A stretch of 64,000 bases of DNA from JBOGVZ01 sp050692985 (GTDB lineage Bacteria > Actinomycetota > UBA4738 > CALAEC01). Shown one piece after another: positions 8,126-17,057 of this stretch. Under the pieces are notes generated by a model. It did no database searches and was not told the DNA's origin. It saw only the letters and a list, made by a program, of their open reading frames with translations. The position numbers and the translations under genes were made by a program. How positions within the stretch are numbered: position 1 is the stretch's first letter; the number at the start of each line of letters is the position of its first letter. Where the stretch lies: positions 1-64,000 of the forward strand of contig JBOGVZ010000085.1 of the NCBI GenBank assembly GCA_050692985.1, written 5' to 3'.

Positions 8126-9618
8126 CGGCGAGGCTCCAAATCCTCCTTCAGGGTTTCCAGCAGCGACACAATCTCCTCTTCAGTCGAAAGAAGCTCATTG
8201 ACGAGTTCTTCAGCCGGTCGATTGGCAAGTTCCGCTGGCGCGTTCGGGTTCTTCAAGTCGAGATTGAAGTCGTTCTCTTCGATGTCAGCTATCGGCACGC
8301 GCCACGCCCGCTCAGTCTCAAACCGACCCACTCGGTCGGGTCCTCCCCACCACTCCTGGCACTCTGTGAATTCGTCGAAGCGCATCGGCTTCGTTTTCGA
8401 GTACTTTTTCCGGCCCTCTGGAGGCTCGATCTCGTAGTACCAAACCTCCTTGGTCCGCCCTGTCCTCTCGAAGAAGATGAGGTTGGTCGGGATGTCCGTG
8501 TACGGCGCGAAGACCCCTGGAGGAAGTCGGACGATCGTGTGGAGGTTGCACTCCTCAAGCAATCGCTCCTTAATACGCGCCGCCACATCTGAGCCAAAGA
8601 GGACACCGTTGGGCACGATCATCCCGGAGCGACCTCCTGGCTTGAGTCGTCGCTGGATAACCTGGAGGAAGAGAAGCGCGGTTTCGGCCGTCCGCGTTCC
8701 CTCAGGGAAATTGGCCTGGATGCTCTTTTCTTCCTCTCCCCCGAACGGTGGATTCGTAAGAACCACGTCCACCCGCGCGCTGCGGCCGATCTGAGAGATG
8801 GGCGTTGCCAGCGCGTTCCCCCGTTCGATGTTGGGCTGCTCGATCTGGTGGAGAAGGAGGTTCATCATTGCCAGCAGGTAGGGCATCGGCTTCTTCTCGA
8901 TACCCCGCAGATTCACTTGAAGGGCTTTCCACTGCTGGACCGTCTTGACCTGCGGTCTGATGTGCTCTAGGGCCTCTACCAGGAACCCTCCAGTGCCGCA
9001 CGCAGGGTCGAGGATCACCTCGTCGAGCTTTGGATCAACCTGCTGGACGATGAATCGGATCACCGGGCGGGGCGTGTAGAACTCCCCGGAGTCGCCGGCC
9101 GCGTCTCGCATCTGGCGCAGCATCGACTCGTAGAGAGCCGCCATCGTGTGGATGTCATCCGCCGAAGCGAAGTTGACGCGGTTCACCACGTCAATCACGT
9201 CTCGAAGGAGGTAGCCGGAGAGCATCCGGTTGTAGGTCTCCTTGAACACCGCGGCCAACACGTCGCGCGGATCGTGTTCTCCCGTCCCGCGCAGTCCTCG
9301 CAGATACGGAAGGAGTTCGCCATTGACGAACGCCAGCAGATCCTCGCCCGTCTTGCCCTCGACGGGGTCGGCCGCCCAATCGCGCCAGCGATAGGGAGGC
9401 TCGATTGCGGGACGGAAGTCCCGTTCCGTGACCTCCCGGCGCTGCTCAAGGTCGTCGAAAGCCTTCAGGAAGAGCAGCCATGCGAACTGGGGGATCCGAT
9501 CCGTCTCCCCGCTCAGACCGGCATCCTTTCGCATGATGTCCCGGCTGCTCTTGATCGCAGAGGCAAGTCTCTGCTGGGGGGTGGGTTCGGGAGCCTCTGG
9601 CTTCTTCCTCTTGGCCAC
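8122..9618 (-). CDS. hsdM: Type I restriction-modification DNA methyltransferase subunit HsdM
   Basis: 498 residues. N-terminal helical HsdM domain (about 10-160), GEFYTPRPV (about 178), S-adenosylmethionine motif I DPACGTGG (204-211) and catalytic motif IV NPPFG (289-293) of N6-adenine methylases. It forms the methylase core with HsdS, and with HsdR the restriction complex. Only two bases separate it from the AbiEii toxin gene upstream, and no promoter is evident there. hsdM-hsdS is therefore probably transcribed from the abiE promoter. Confidence 0.95.
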   Translation of the reverse strand: MAKRKKPEAPEPTPQQRLASAIKSSRDIMRKDAGLSGETDRIPQFAWLLFLKAFDDLEQRREVTERDFRPAIEPPYRWRDWAADPVEGKTGEDLLAFVNGELLPYLRGLRGTGEHDPRDVLAAVFKETYNRMLSGYLLRDVIDVVNRVNFASADDIHTMAALYESMLRQMRDAAGDSGEFYTPRPVIRFIVQQVDPKLDEVILDPACGTGGFLVEALEHIRPQVKTVQQWKALQVNLRGIEKKPMPYLLAMMNLLLHQIEQPNIERGNALATPISQIGRSARVDVVLTNPPFGGEEEKSIQANFPEGTRTAETALLFLQVIQRRLKPGGRSGMIVPNGVLFGSDVAARIKERLLEECNLHTIVRLPPGVFAPYTDIPTNLIFFERTGRTKEVWYYEIEPPEGRKKYSKTKPMRFDEFTECQEWWGGPDRVGRFETERAWRVPIADIEENDFNLDLKNPNAPAELANRPAEELVNELLSTEEEIVSLLETLKEDLEPRR

Positions 9619-9620
9619 GC

Positions 9621-10490
9621 CTACCTCCTCGGTGTGGATGCGAGCGCCTTCGACCAGAACTGGCGAACGAGATGCATGGCGTCGTCGATGGTCTTCGCGT
9701 CGATATCGAGCTCCTCAGCCATCCCCGCATAGTCCTCTTTCCACCCCGCCGGAGGATCGGGAATCTCTACGGGGACGGGGTGCGTTCCTCGGGAGCCGAA
9801 GACTCCTTCCACGGCGGGGCTGATGGCCTCCGTGGTGACGAGCCTCTCCTCGATCAGGATCGCCAGGTCAACGAGGTCCCGGGTCCGGCTGCTCGGTCGA
9901 TCGCCGTAGGTGCGGGTGAGAGCATGCAGCTTCTCGGCGAAGTGCTGCGCGGGAGAAACCACTTCGACATCTCCCGTTGGAATCTGCGCGAATGACAGGC
10001 TCCCCGGCAGGGGGAGACGCTCAGTCCGATCGGTCTCGTCGAGTCTCGCGACAACATCCACCCGAACCTGGTCGAACACTCGACCCGCGAGTGAGCACCG
10101 GACCGAGAACCGCCACCCGGGGCGGCCAGCGGTGTCCGCTCGCAGGGCCTGGGCGGGACTTACCTCGAACGTGAAACCGTCGCCGTCCGGGTCCGCGATC
10201 AGGGCCTCGATGAGACCGTCCCGGACGCCATCGCCGTCGCGGGCATCCTCGCGAAGAGCCAGGTCGAGGTCTCGAGTGGCGCGCGCCCGCTCCCTGAGCC
10301 GAACCTCCAGAGCAACCCCGCCCTTGAGGACCCAGCGGCCCGGCTGCGCCTTCTCGAGGCGAACCAGCATCCGCTCGAACACGACCCGCTTGCGAAGGCG
10401 TTGTAGGTCGATCCCCTCTTCGCGGGCCTGAGTGGCGAGCCTGGCCTCCAGGGCCGTCCTGAAGTCGGCGGCGCTCTGGTAGCGCATCAC
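9621..10490 (-). CDS. abiEii: AbiEii-type nucleotidyltransferase toxin
   Basis: 289 residues of the AbiEii/AbiGii family (type IV toxin-antitoxin, DUF1814). Nucleotidyltransferase signature: KGGVAL (56-61), then ATRDLDLAL (71-79), with VRVDV further on and a RTRDLVDLAIL helix. The family transfers nucleotides (to tRNA in studied members) and can abort phage infection. The ATG at 10490 overlaps the stop of the antitoxin gene (ATGA). All active-site-like residues are present, so it looks functional. It is unusual here because the pair sits inside a type I restriction operon. Confidence 0.9.
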   Translation of the reverse strand: MMRYQSAADFRTALEARLATQAREEGIDLQRLRKRVVFERMLVRLEKAQPGRWVLKGGVALEVRLRERARATRDLDLALREDARDGDGVRDGLIEALIADPDGDGFTFEVSPAQALRADTAGRPGWRFSVRCSLAGRVFDQVRVDVVARLDETDRTERLPLPGSLSFAQIPTGDVEVVSPAQHFAEKLHALTRTYGDRPSSRTRDLVDLAILIEERLVTTEAISPAVEGVFGSRGTHPVPVEIPDPPAGWKEDYAGMAEELDIDAKTIDDAMHLVRQFWSKALASTPRR

Positions 10491-11083
10491 CCGACCTCTT
10501 GGAGAAGTGCGCGCTCAACGGCAAGGGCGGCCTTGGAACCGAACTCATCCGCCCGGGACCGAAGGACGCGCTTGGTCACGACACCTCTGCCGATCGCGTC
10601 TTCGATGACCCGCGCGAGCTGATCCGTCTGGATGCCGGAGGCTGCGGTGTCGAGGATCGATCGAAGCGGCGTGGTCACCGAGTATCCCTCGCGCTCCTCG
10701 AGGTCCCCCGGGGGGAGCTGCGCGTGATGGAGGATCACCGCCTGGGACCGTCGCGCGAACCCGGGAGGGACGGTGAGATGGATGCGCGCCGGCATCACAT
10801 CCCCGAGCTCGTGGACTGCGAGAGCCGTGTCGTGTGAGACCGTTCCGCGTCCGCCGCTCCAGAGTGTCCAGCGAACGAGGTCCTCATGGGGTCCGGGAGG
10901 CCACTCCGGGAGCCGATATACGCCTCGCTCGACACGGACCCAGTTGCCCCGCGCGACGTGGTAGCGCTGGGCCTGGTAGGAGTAACCAGCCTCCCGGGCT
11001 TGGGCGGCCGTGAAATAGCCGGACTGGCTCGCTACCGTGCTGAGGAGCCGGCGCCTACTGTCTCGGGGGTCCTGCCTCGCCAT
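10487..11083 (-). CDS. abiEi: AbiEi-type antitoxin and transcriptional regulator
   Basis: 198 residues. N-terminal winged helix (about 12-60: GYFTAAQAREAGYSYQAQRY, ending RGVYRLPEWP) and an AbiEi-type C-terminal domain (HLTVPPGF, TTPLRSILD, ERALLQEVG). In studied pairs AbiEi counters AbiEii and represses its own promoter by binding inverted repeats. It is the first gene of an abiEi-abiEii-hsdM-hsdS run. The AT-rich gap upstream holds an inverted repeat that is the natural candidate operator. Confidence 0.88.
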   Translation of the reverse strand: MARQDPRDSRRRLLSTVASQSGYFTAAQAREAGYSYQAQRYHVARGNWVRVERGVYRLPEWPPGPHEDLVRWTLWSGGRGTVSHDTALAVHELGDVMPARIHLTVPPGFARRSQAVILHHAQLPPGDLEEREGYSVTTPLRSILDTAASGIQTDQLARVIEDAIGRGVVTKRVLRSRADEFGSKAALAVERALLQEVG

Positions 11084-11111
11084 ACGGCGGATGGTATCAC
11101 AGCGAGCGATA

Positions 11112-11128
11112 CTAAAAGTCAGTTTTAG
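11112..11128. promoter_or_regulatory. Candidate AbiEi operator (CTAAAA/TTTTAG dyad) in AT-rich gap
   Basis: The 91-bp gap between hsdR and abiEi (11084-11174) is strikingly AT-rich for this DNA. CTAAAA at 11112-11117 and TTTTAG at 11123-11128 form an inverted repeat about 30 bp upstream of the abiEi start. A second dyad, AAACTACAA-N5-TTGTA, lies at 11152-11170 near the hsdR stop. Binding of AbiEi here is inferred from how the family behaves. Confidence 0.45.
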
Positions 11129-11174
11129 GTTGCTGCTTTACTCAAGTTAGAAAACTACAAGTGATTTGTATGTT

Positions 11175-13565
11175 CTAAGCTGCGTACAAGAGGCCCTGAA
11201 GCCGTTCCACGGCCTCCCGCAGCATGTCCGGGCCCCCGAAGCGCTCGGCGATCTCCACAGGAGTCCCGTAGTCCGGGAACGGAGGGACATCCAGGATGTG
11301 CAGGTCGTCGAGCTGGTCGATGCCGTGGTCCGAGTACTTCTCGAGAAGCTCGTTCAGCAAGTCTCGAGCCTCAGGGGCGAACCCGGCCAGGAAGTCGGCG
11401 TGTTCCTTACGGACACGGTTCGCCCGCTCCCGACGGCTGGAGAGGGGCCCGTTCCAGGCGACATGGACGAGCAGGTCGAAGGGATCGGCGTCGACGAGGG
11501 CGGTCCGCTTCGCCAACTCCTCGAACGTGATCCCGCGCTTCTCGAGGGTCTCCACGACCTCGTTCCGGCCGTCGTGCGTTCGCCATAGCCGGCGAAGCTC
11601 CCCCACGTCGGGGAACACCCGGCGCACCTGTTGCGCCACGTACTCCTCGTACGCGACCACGCGCAGGCGGGACCCGTCCGGCTCCAGGATGTAGAGGGCC
11701 TCGGCCGTGATGAACACCTCGCCCTCATCGACGTAGTACTTGCGAGCCCTGGCCCGTTCGAGCTCCTCCGGAGTGACGTCAGCTTCCCCTTCACCGGTCT
11801 CATAGGTGGGCTCCGGCTCCGCCACCACCTGTTCCTCCACCGCCTTGCCCTGGTCGTCGATCTCCTCCTCGGTGATGTACTCGGGCAGCCCGTCGAACTC
11901 CGGATCCTCGAACAACCGGGTGGCGCCGACGTAGTCGATGATTCGGAAGAAGAGCTTGTCCTGATCGGGGTACAAGCGCGTTCCTCGGCCGATGATCTGC
12001 TTGAACTCCACGATGGAGCCGATGGGGCGGAACAGCACGATGTTGCGGCAGGTGGGGACATCGACGCCCGTAGCCAGGAGCTTGGACGTCGTGGCGATTA
12101 CAGGAGTGTCGCGTTCCGGGTCCGCGAAGTCGTCGAGATGGCCGCGGCCGATATCCCCCTCCGCCGCCACGATTCTGGCCACGTAGTGGGGGAACTGCCG
12201 GACGAGATCCGCGTTGGCGTTGTTGAGCTCCATCCGCATCTGCTCGGCGTGTTCCTGGTCGACGCAGAAGACGATGGTCTTATCCATGCGGTCCGTGGCC
12301 TTCAGATAGTTGGTGAGGTGTTGCCCGGCAGCCCTGGTGCGCATGAGCAGCGAGACCACGCGCTCGAAGTCCTCGGTCATGTAGAGGCCGTCTGGGATCT
12401 CCTTCCCGAACAGGTCGAGCTGTTCGGGGGTCGGCGACCACCCCGCAGCGTCGGGACTGAGTACGACGCGATGAACGATGTAGGGAGCGATGAAACCGTC
12501 GTCGATTCCTTGCGCCAGCGAGTACTCGAAGATCGGGTTGCCGAAATAGCGGTAGGTGTCGCGGTTGTCATCGCGCAAGGGAGTGGCGGTCATCCCTACC
12601 TGCGTGGCCGGGGCGAAGTGCTCGAGGATGCCCCGCCACGTCGACTCGTCTCGCGCGCTTCCGCGGTGACACTCGTCGACCACGATCAGGTCGAAGTAGT
12701 CGGGCGGGTAGTCGCGGAAGATCCCGGGGCTGGGGCCCATGTCGCCAAGGGCCTGGTAGAGGGCGAAGTAGATCTCGCGGCCGGTTCTGCGGTCCCCCGA
12801 AACCTTCCAGACGGCGTCACCAAATACCGGCCTGAACTCTCGCTCGATCGGCTGGTCGACGAGGATGTTCCGGTCGGCGAGGTACAGGACCCTCGGCTTG
12901 CGCTCGCCCTTCCATCGGCTCTCCCAGAGCTTCCAGACGATCTGAAGGGCGACGAATGTCTTCCCTGTGCCGGTCGCCATCGTGATTAGAATCCGATCCC
13001 GGCGCGAGAGGGCGGCCTGGACCGCACGCTGGATGGCGATGCGCTGGTAGTAGCGAGGCTCCTTCACGGAACCCTCGGGGTTACGGAGGTCGCGGTTGAA
13101 CGGCAGCATCAGCGCGGATGCTGTCTCGTCTTCGGCTATCCCCTTCCACGCACGGTACCTGTTCCAGAGCTCGTCTGGGCCCGGAAAAACCGTGAGGTTT
13201 CGTTCCCGTCCTGTGTCGAAATCGTGCTCGACGATCCCCTTCCCGTTGCTGGAGTACGCGAGGGGGAGGTCCAGGATCTCGGCGTAATCCATCCCCTGCT
13301 GGAGGCCGTCCCCGGGAGTCCTGTAGAGGCGTTTTGCCTCCACGATGGCCACGGGGACCCTCGGCGAGACCTCGAGGACGTAGTCAGCACGCTTACCCTC
13401 TTTGCGCCGGTGACCCTTCCCCGTTGGGACCACCCGTCCATCCGTGAAGTAGTGCTGCTCGATAATCTGCTCGTCTGCCCAGCCGGCGGCTCGGAGCGCC
13501 GGAACCACGTACTCCCGGCAGGTGTCCGTCTCCAGCGGTCCCCGGTCGGGTGCAGCCGCCGTCAT
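11175..13565 (-). CDS. hsdR: Type I restriction endonuclease subunit HsdR (EcoEI-like)
   Basis: 796 residues. N-terminal PD-(D/E)XK nuclease (D61 in KRADYVLE and E76-A-K78 in VAIVEAKR), then an SF2 translocase: MATGTGKT (196-203), DECH (297-300), MTATP (about 325) and GRGTRLYP, plus a C-terminal helical region that docks on the methylase. It uses ATP to pull DNA and cuts when translocation stalls on unmethylated targets. Length and all motifs are complete. It is separated from hsdM by the abiE pair, but all five genes run on the same strand. Confidence 0.95.
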   Translation of the reverse strand: MTAAAPDRGPLETDTCREYVVPALRAAGWADEQIIEQHYFTDGRVVPTGKGHRRKEGKRADYVLEVSPRVPVAIVEAKRLYRTPGDGLQQGMDYAEILDLPLAYSSNGKGIVEHDFDTGRERNLTVFPGPDELWNRYRAWKGIAEDETASALMLPFNRDLRNPEGSVKEPRYYQRIAIQRAVQAALSRRDRILITMATGTGKTFVALQIVWKLWESRWKGERKPRVLYLADRNILVDQPIEREFRPVFGDAVWKVSGDRRTGREIYFALYQALGDMGPSPGIFRDYPPDYFDLIVVDECHRGSARDESTWRGILEHFAPATQVGMTATPLRDDNRDTYRYFGNPIFEYSLAQGIDDGFIAPYIVHRVVLSPDAAGWSPTPEQLDLFGKEIPDGLYMTEDFERVVSLLMRTRAAGQHLTNYLKATDRMDKTIVFCVDQEHAEQMRMELNNANADLVRQFPHYVARIVAAEGDIGRGHLDDFADPERDTPVIATTSKLLATGVDVPTCRNIVLFRPIGSIVEFKQIIGRGTRLYPDQDKLFFRIIDYVGATRLFEDPEFDGLPEYITEEEIDDQGKAVEEQVVAEPEPTYETGEGEADVTPEELERARARKYYVDEGEVFITAEALYILEPDGSRLRVVAYEEYVAQQVRRVFPDVGELRRLWRTHDGRNEVVETLEKRGITFEELAKRTALVDADPFDLLVHVAWNGPLSSRRERANRVRKEHADFLAGFAPEARDLLNELLEKYSDHGIDQLDDLHILDVPPFPDYGTPVEIAERFGGPDMLREAVERLQGLLYAA

Positions 13566-13743
13566 GCGTTGAGGATACGCATGGAGATCTCAGCGGGCCA
13601 AGGGTCGTCAAGTCGAGTGCCGGATCGCTCAGGACAGCGGGAGCCGTAGCTCCTGGCGGGGGCGCCCGTGTCGGTGGCTCTCCCTAGAATCCCGACGGAT
13701 GGCATTTCTTTGACGGGATCTGGGCCAGCTCATCGGAGAGAAG

Positions 13744-14229
13744 ATGACGAAACCGAATCCACAACAGGTGGCGAGAGCCGGAGAGCATTTCGTTGCCGCT
13801 GAATTGCACCGCCGAGGGGCCTATGCCGTGACGTTCGCCGGGAACATGCCGGAGGTTGACATCCTTGCGAGCGACCTCGCACAGACTCGCACCGTCGCCA
13901 TCCAGGTGAAGACGAAACGCGCCGGAGATTGGCAGACGTCGCTCCGAGAGTGGACGTCCCGGACGCCAGAGGTCACTGCCAGCCGATTCTGGATCTTCGT
14001 GGACCTTCATAAGCAGCCAGTGGATCCCCCGGAGTTCTTCATCGTGCCCGAGGAGTGGATCCAACAGGACATCGACCGAGCTCATCGCGCGTACCTAGAC
14101 CGTCACGGCGGCCAGCGGGCGAGGACACCGGCATCCCGACACCACGCCATCCGGAAGAACCGGATCGAGCAATGGCGCAACCGATGGGACCTCTTAGGTA
14201 TCTTCCCATCGCCTGAAGCAACGTCCTGA
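13744..14229 (+). CDS. PD-(D/E)XK-like nuclease-fold protein, unknown role
   Basis: 161 residues. The pattern GEHFVAAELHRRGA, PEVDILA, AIQVKTK fits the E...D...(E/Q)xK core of restriction/Holliday-resolvase-like nucleases, with Gln replacing the usual Glu before x-K as in several active families. A basic C-terminus (RHHAIRKNRIEQWRNRW) could bind nucleic acid. ATG 13744 is preceded by GGAGAGAAG, a good ribosome site. It diverges from hsdR (178-bp gap) and is followed 110 bp on by a GIY-YIG-like gene on the same strand. Confidence 0.6.
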   Translation: MTKPNPQQVARAGEHFVAAELHRRGAYAVTFAGNMPEVDILASDLAQTRTVAIQVKTKRAGDWQTSLREWTSRTPEVTASRFWIFVDLHKQPVDPPEFFIVPEEWIQQDIDRAHRAYLDRHGGQRARTPASRHHAIRKNRIEQWRNRWDLLGIFPSPEATS

Positions 14230-14339
14230 CTGGCACCGCGGTTCCCCCAGCATCCTCCCGTCCGAGCCGCCGGAGGCGCCTCGGCAGGCAGGAACTGATT
14301 GCCGCGGCATTCCACGGGTTCGTATCGTTCCGCGACCTG

Positions 14340-14756
14340 TTGGGGGGTCGGTTGGAGGAGGTGCCTCGCACCGCAGGCATCTACGTCGTTCTCCGTGAAG
14401 AGAAGGGGCCACCGACCTTCCTCACCACCAATCCAGGCGGTCAGTTCAAGGGCAAGGATCCGACTATGGACCCTACCGTGCTTGAGGCGAAGTGGGTCGA
14501 GGACGCCCACGTCCTGTACATAGGGCTCGGCAGCGTGCTTCGGAATCGGCTGCGGCAGTTCGCTCGGTTCGGCGCGGGAGCCCCTGTGGGCCACTGGGGA
14601 GGTCGCTACCTGTGGCAGCTCCAAGGGGCGATGGACTTCCTCGTAGCTTGGCGGGAGACACCTGAAGCGCCGCCCCGCGAAGAGGAACTGGCTCTCCTGG
14701 CTCGCTTCCGAGAGCTCCACGGTGGGCGTGCGCCGTTCGCAAACATCGCGGGATGA
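14340..14756 (+). CDS. GIY-YIG nuclease-like protein
   Basis: 138 residues from the TTG at 14340. TAGIYVVLRE and, later, VLYIGLGS fit the GIY and YIG strands; RLRQFARFG and HWGGRYLWQL follow. The protein-like reading frame clearly continues upstream (ELIAAAFHGFVSFRDLL) to about 14283, but no ATG, GTG or TTG is available there. CTG 14295 behind GGCAGGAA could be the start. Function is not known; GIY-YIG folds usually cut nucleic acid. Confidence 0.55.
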   Translation: MGGRLEEVPRTAGIYVVLREEKGPPTFLTTNPGGQFKGKDPTMDPTVLEAKWVEDAHVLYIGLGSVLRNRLRQFARFGAGAPVGHWGGRYLWQLQGAMDFLVAWRETPEAPPREEELALLARFRELHGGRAPFANIAG

Positions 14757-14801
14757 CAGAGCGCGGCCGAATCCGCAGCTTCGCCGGACTTGAACACACC
14801 C

Positions 14802-15532
14802 CTAGTCGGAACCGCCCTCTTGCCGTAGCGGCATGAACCCGAGAATGGCGTTGTCGATCACTTTCGTTACGCTCGTGTTCATACCTTCCGCCGGCCTGCG
14901 CACGCGGGCGTCGATCTCTCGGAGACACCCAACAGCGATCTCGTGAAACAAGGGGAACAGAGCCCGGAAGTAGTCTCCGTCCCGACCCCGATAGATGTAC
15001 GGCCGGCCCACGAAGAACCTAAGCGTGTGGTTGCGATCGATGGGAGGCACCAGATCGGGCAAGACATGATGGAGCGCCTTGCTGTTCGCAACGAGGATGT
15101 TTCTCCGATGCCGACCCGAAGCTGACGGAGCACTTCCCAGACAGCACCTGCGATTTCGGTGACCTGCCCCGCCTCGATCTCGTGGAGCCGTAGACGCTGG
15201 AGGTCTTCGATCCCTTGACGCTGTGCCCAGAGACTCGCCTTTAGCTCGTCGATCTCCACGAGCTTCGCGTTTCCGGGCCCCATCCGGTGCAGACCCCATG
15301 ACGCCAGCGTCGCGTACAGATGGTCGAAGAAAGCGTCATCTCCGAGGACATCGGCGGGGGAGGGATGGGACCGGAGCGTCGCGATGGCCTTGGCATGGAA
15401 GTACAGGCTCGGTCCGGAGAATTGTCGATTCCCCTCGAAGAGATCCACGAACCGCCCGAAGCTGGCCATCAGTCGCTCCACCAGCGGCCGCCTTTCCGCG
15501 ATCCGCTCCTCAAGCGACAGCCGACGCCGCAT
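14802..15532 (-). pseudogene. Unidentified gene of about 243 codons, broken by one missing base
   Basis: From ATG 15532 the protein starts MRRRLSLEERIAERRPLVER and is coherent up to ..RQLRVGIGE. At 15100-15102 (TTT on the plus strand) one base appears to be missing. Adding a T restores ..GENILVANSKALHHVLPDLVPPIDR.. to the stop at 14802. Segments such as FSGPSLYFHAKAI and FFVGRPYIYRGRDGDYF look folded and globular. I do not recognise the family. It sits between GIY-YIG-like and HNH-like genes, opposite in strand to the former, with 18 bp to the HNH gene, so they may be co-transcribed. Confidence 0.6.
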
Positions 15533-15550
15533 GGTTTCTCCGTCCTTGCG

Positions 15551-16150
15551 CTAACCCGCGTCGCCCGGCCGTGGCTGGACCGGAGCGGTGTCGATGACAT
15601 CCAAGCCAGAGAGGTCCCTCGGCTCTTGGAGGGCCGGCTCCTCCTGCCTGCGGGCAAGCAAAGCTGGCCTGATCGTCTCTCGGAACCCTCGGTACACGGA
15701 TCGGAGCTTCCAGCGAACCGTCGCCCGCTTCGCGTCGAGGATCACCTGGAGCTTCTCCGCGACCGCTCGGAGCGCGTCCTCCGGATCATCTGGGAGAGAG
15801 GTGATGATCTCCTCCATGGTGAGCTGAGCCCGGTCACGACTCGTCGTGCTGTTGCAGAACTGGCACGCCGTCACGATGTTAGCCTCACGGATCCATACAG
15901 CGAGACTTGCCCGCTCCGCATCTGAAAGGTGAGGGAACCTCGCATCGACGGCACGGCGAATGCGGGGCGGGTAGCCTCCCTGTCCCTCACCGATCAGGTG
16001 CTCGATGGTGAACTGCCGCCACAGGTCGAAGTCGATGTCGGGCCCGGCGCCGCAGCCGCACAGTTGGCAGATGCCGCCCGAGCGCTCGTGCGCGGCTCGT
16101 CCATAGCCGAACAGGGACTGGAGCCCTGACTCGTCGTACGGCCTGTCCAT
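15551..16150 (-). CDS. HNH-endonuclease-like protein
   Basis: 199 residues. CQLCG (28-32), a central FTIEHLIGEGQGGYP and NIVTACQFCNSTTSRDR form a Cys4 zinc-stabilised HNH-like arrangement (C-x2-C ... EH ... N ... C-x2-CN). ATG 16150 follows GGAGGGGCG. HNH proteins usually nick or cut DNA; target and role here are unknown. It is followed on the same strand by the unidentified gene at 14802-15532. The C-terminus is proline-rich and probably unstructured. Confidence 0.7.
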   Translation of the reverse strand: MDRPYDESGLQSLFGYGRAAHERSGGICQLCGCGAGPDIDFDLWRQFTIEHLIGEGQGGYPPRIRRAVDARFPHLSDAERASLAVWIREANIVTACQFCNSTTSRDRAQLTMEEIITSLPDDPEDALRAVAEKLQVILDAKRATVRWKLRSVYRGFRETIRPALLARRQEEPALQEPRDLSGLDVIDTAPVQPRPGDAG

Positions 16151-16211
16151 CGCCCCTCCAATATCCGAAACCTACCCGACGCGGCAACTGGGGTGATCTC
16201 GCCAACGCACT

Positions 16212-17057
16212 TTGGGCGAGACTGAGCGGGTGCGCGGCGAACGGTCAACCACCGAGACGACTCCTCAGGGGGTAGCGATCCGGCCCGGGTCGAAGGTGCT
16301 CGGAATCGACCTTGCTGCGGACCCGGTCCGCACGGGCGTCGCCATCCTCACGGTCGGGAGCGACAGTGTCGGCGTCACCGTCGAGGCAGGAAGGGGCACC
16401 GATGAGGCGCTCGTGGAGTTGGCCGACGACGTTGACGTGGTAGGAGTCGATGCCCCGCTGGGATGGCCCGAGCCCTTCATCGAGGCCCTCTTTCTGCATC
16501 AGCGGGGAGAGCCGTGGCCAGCCGCCGACGACCCCGTGCATCAGCGCAGACTGCTCTCGAAACGACGGACAGACCGTTTCGTCAAGGAAGTCACCGGGTT
16601 GGATTCACTGCCCGTCGCCGCTGACAGGATTGCGGCGGTGGCGATGCGATGTGCCCGCCTGCAGACGCTCTGGGCCGAGGGCTGGGGTGGGCTGGAGGAT
16701 CGTTCTGGGACCGGTCGGCTCGCCGAGACGTATCCAGCCGCGGCCCTCAAGCTGTGGGGGCTTTCATATCGCCTATACAAGGGCCGGGAGAAGGCGGCGG
16801 AGCGGGATGCTCTTGTGGGGTCGCTCGTCGTCACAGCTCCGTGGCTCGACCTCGCGCGGGCAGAGAGTGCGTGCCGCATGTCCGATGACGCGCTGGATGC
16901 GGTGGTGTCGGGGGTCGTCGCTCTCGGCGCGAAGCTGGGGGTGACTCAGCCTCCCACGGCGCCCGCCGATGTCCGCCTGGCCGCCCGTGAGGGCTGGATC
17001 CATCTGCCAACGGGCACTCTCTCGCAACTGGGGGAAGCGCTCCGCTCGCTTCGATGA
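16212..17057 (+). CDS. DUF429 family protein (RNase H-like fold)
   Basis: 281 residues. VLGIDLAADPVRTGVAIL near the N-terminus, VVGVDAPLGWPEP, an AETYPAAALKLWG segment and DDALDAVVSGVVAL near the end are the hallmarks of DUF429, a family with a predicted RNase H-like fold and conserved acidic residues. Function is unknown; possibly a nuclease. The TTG at 16212 and GTG at 16230 are both possible starts. It diverges from the HNH gene, so a shared promoter region lies at 16151-16211. Confidence 0.75.
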   Translation: MGETERVRGERSTTETTPQGVAIRPGSKVLGIDLAADPVRTGVAILTVGSDSVGVTVEAGRGTDEALVELADDVDVVGVDAPLGWPEPFIEALFLHQRGEPWPAADDPVHQRRLLSKRRTDRFVKEVTGLDSLPVAADRIAAVAMRCARLQTLWAEGWGGLEDRSGTGRLAETYPAAALKLWGLSYRLYKGREKAAERDALVGSLVVTAPWLDLARAESACRMSDDALDAVVSGVVALGAKLGVTQPPTAPADVRLAAREGWIHLPTGTLSQLGEALRSLR

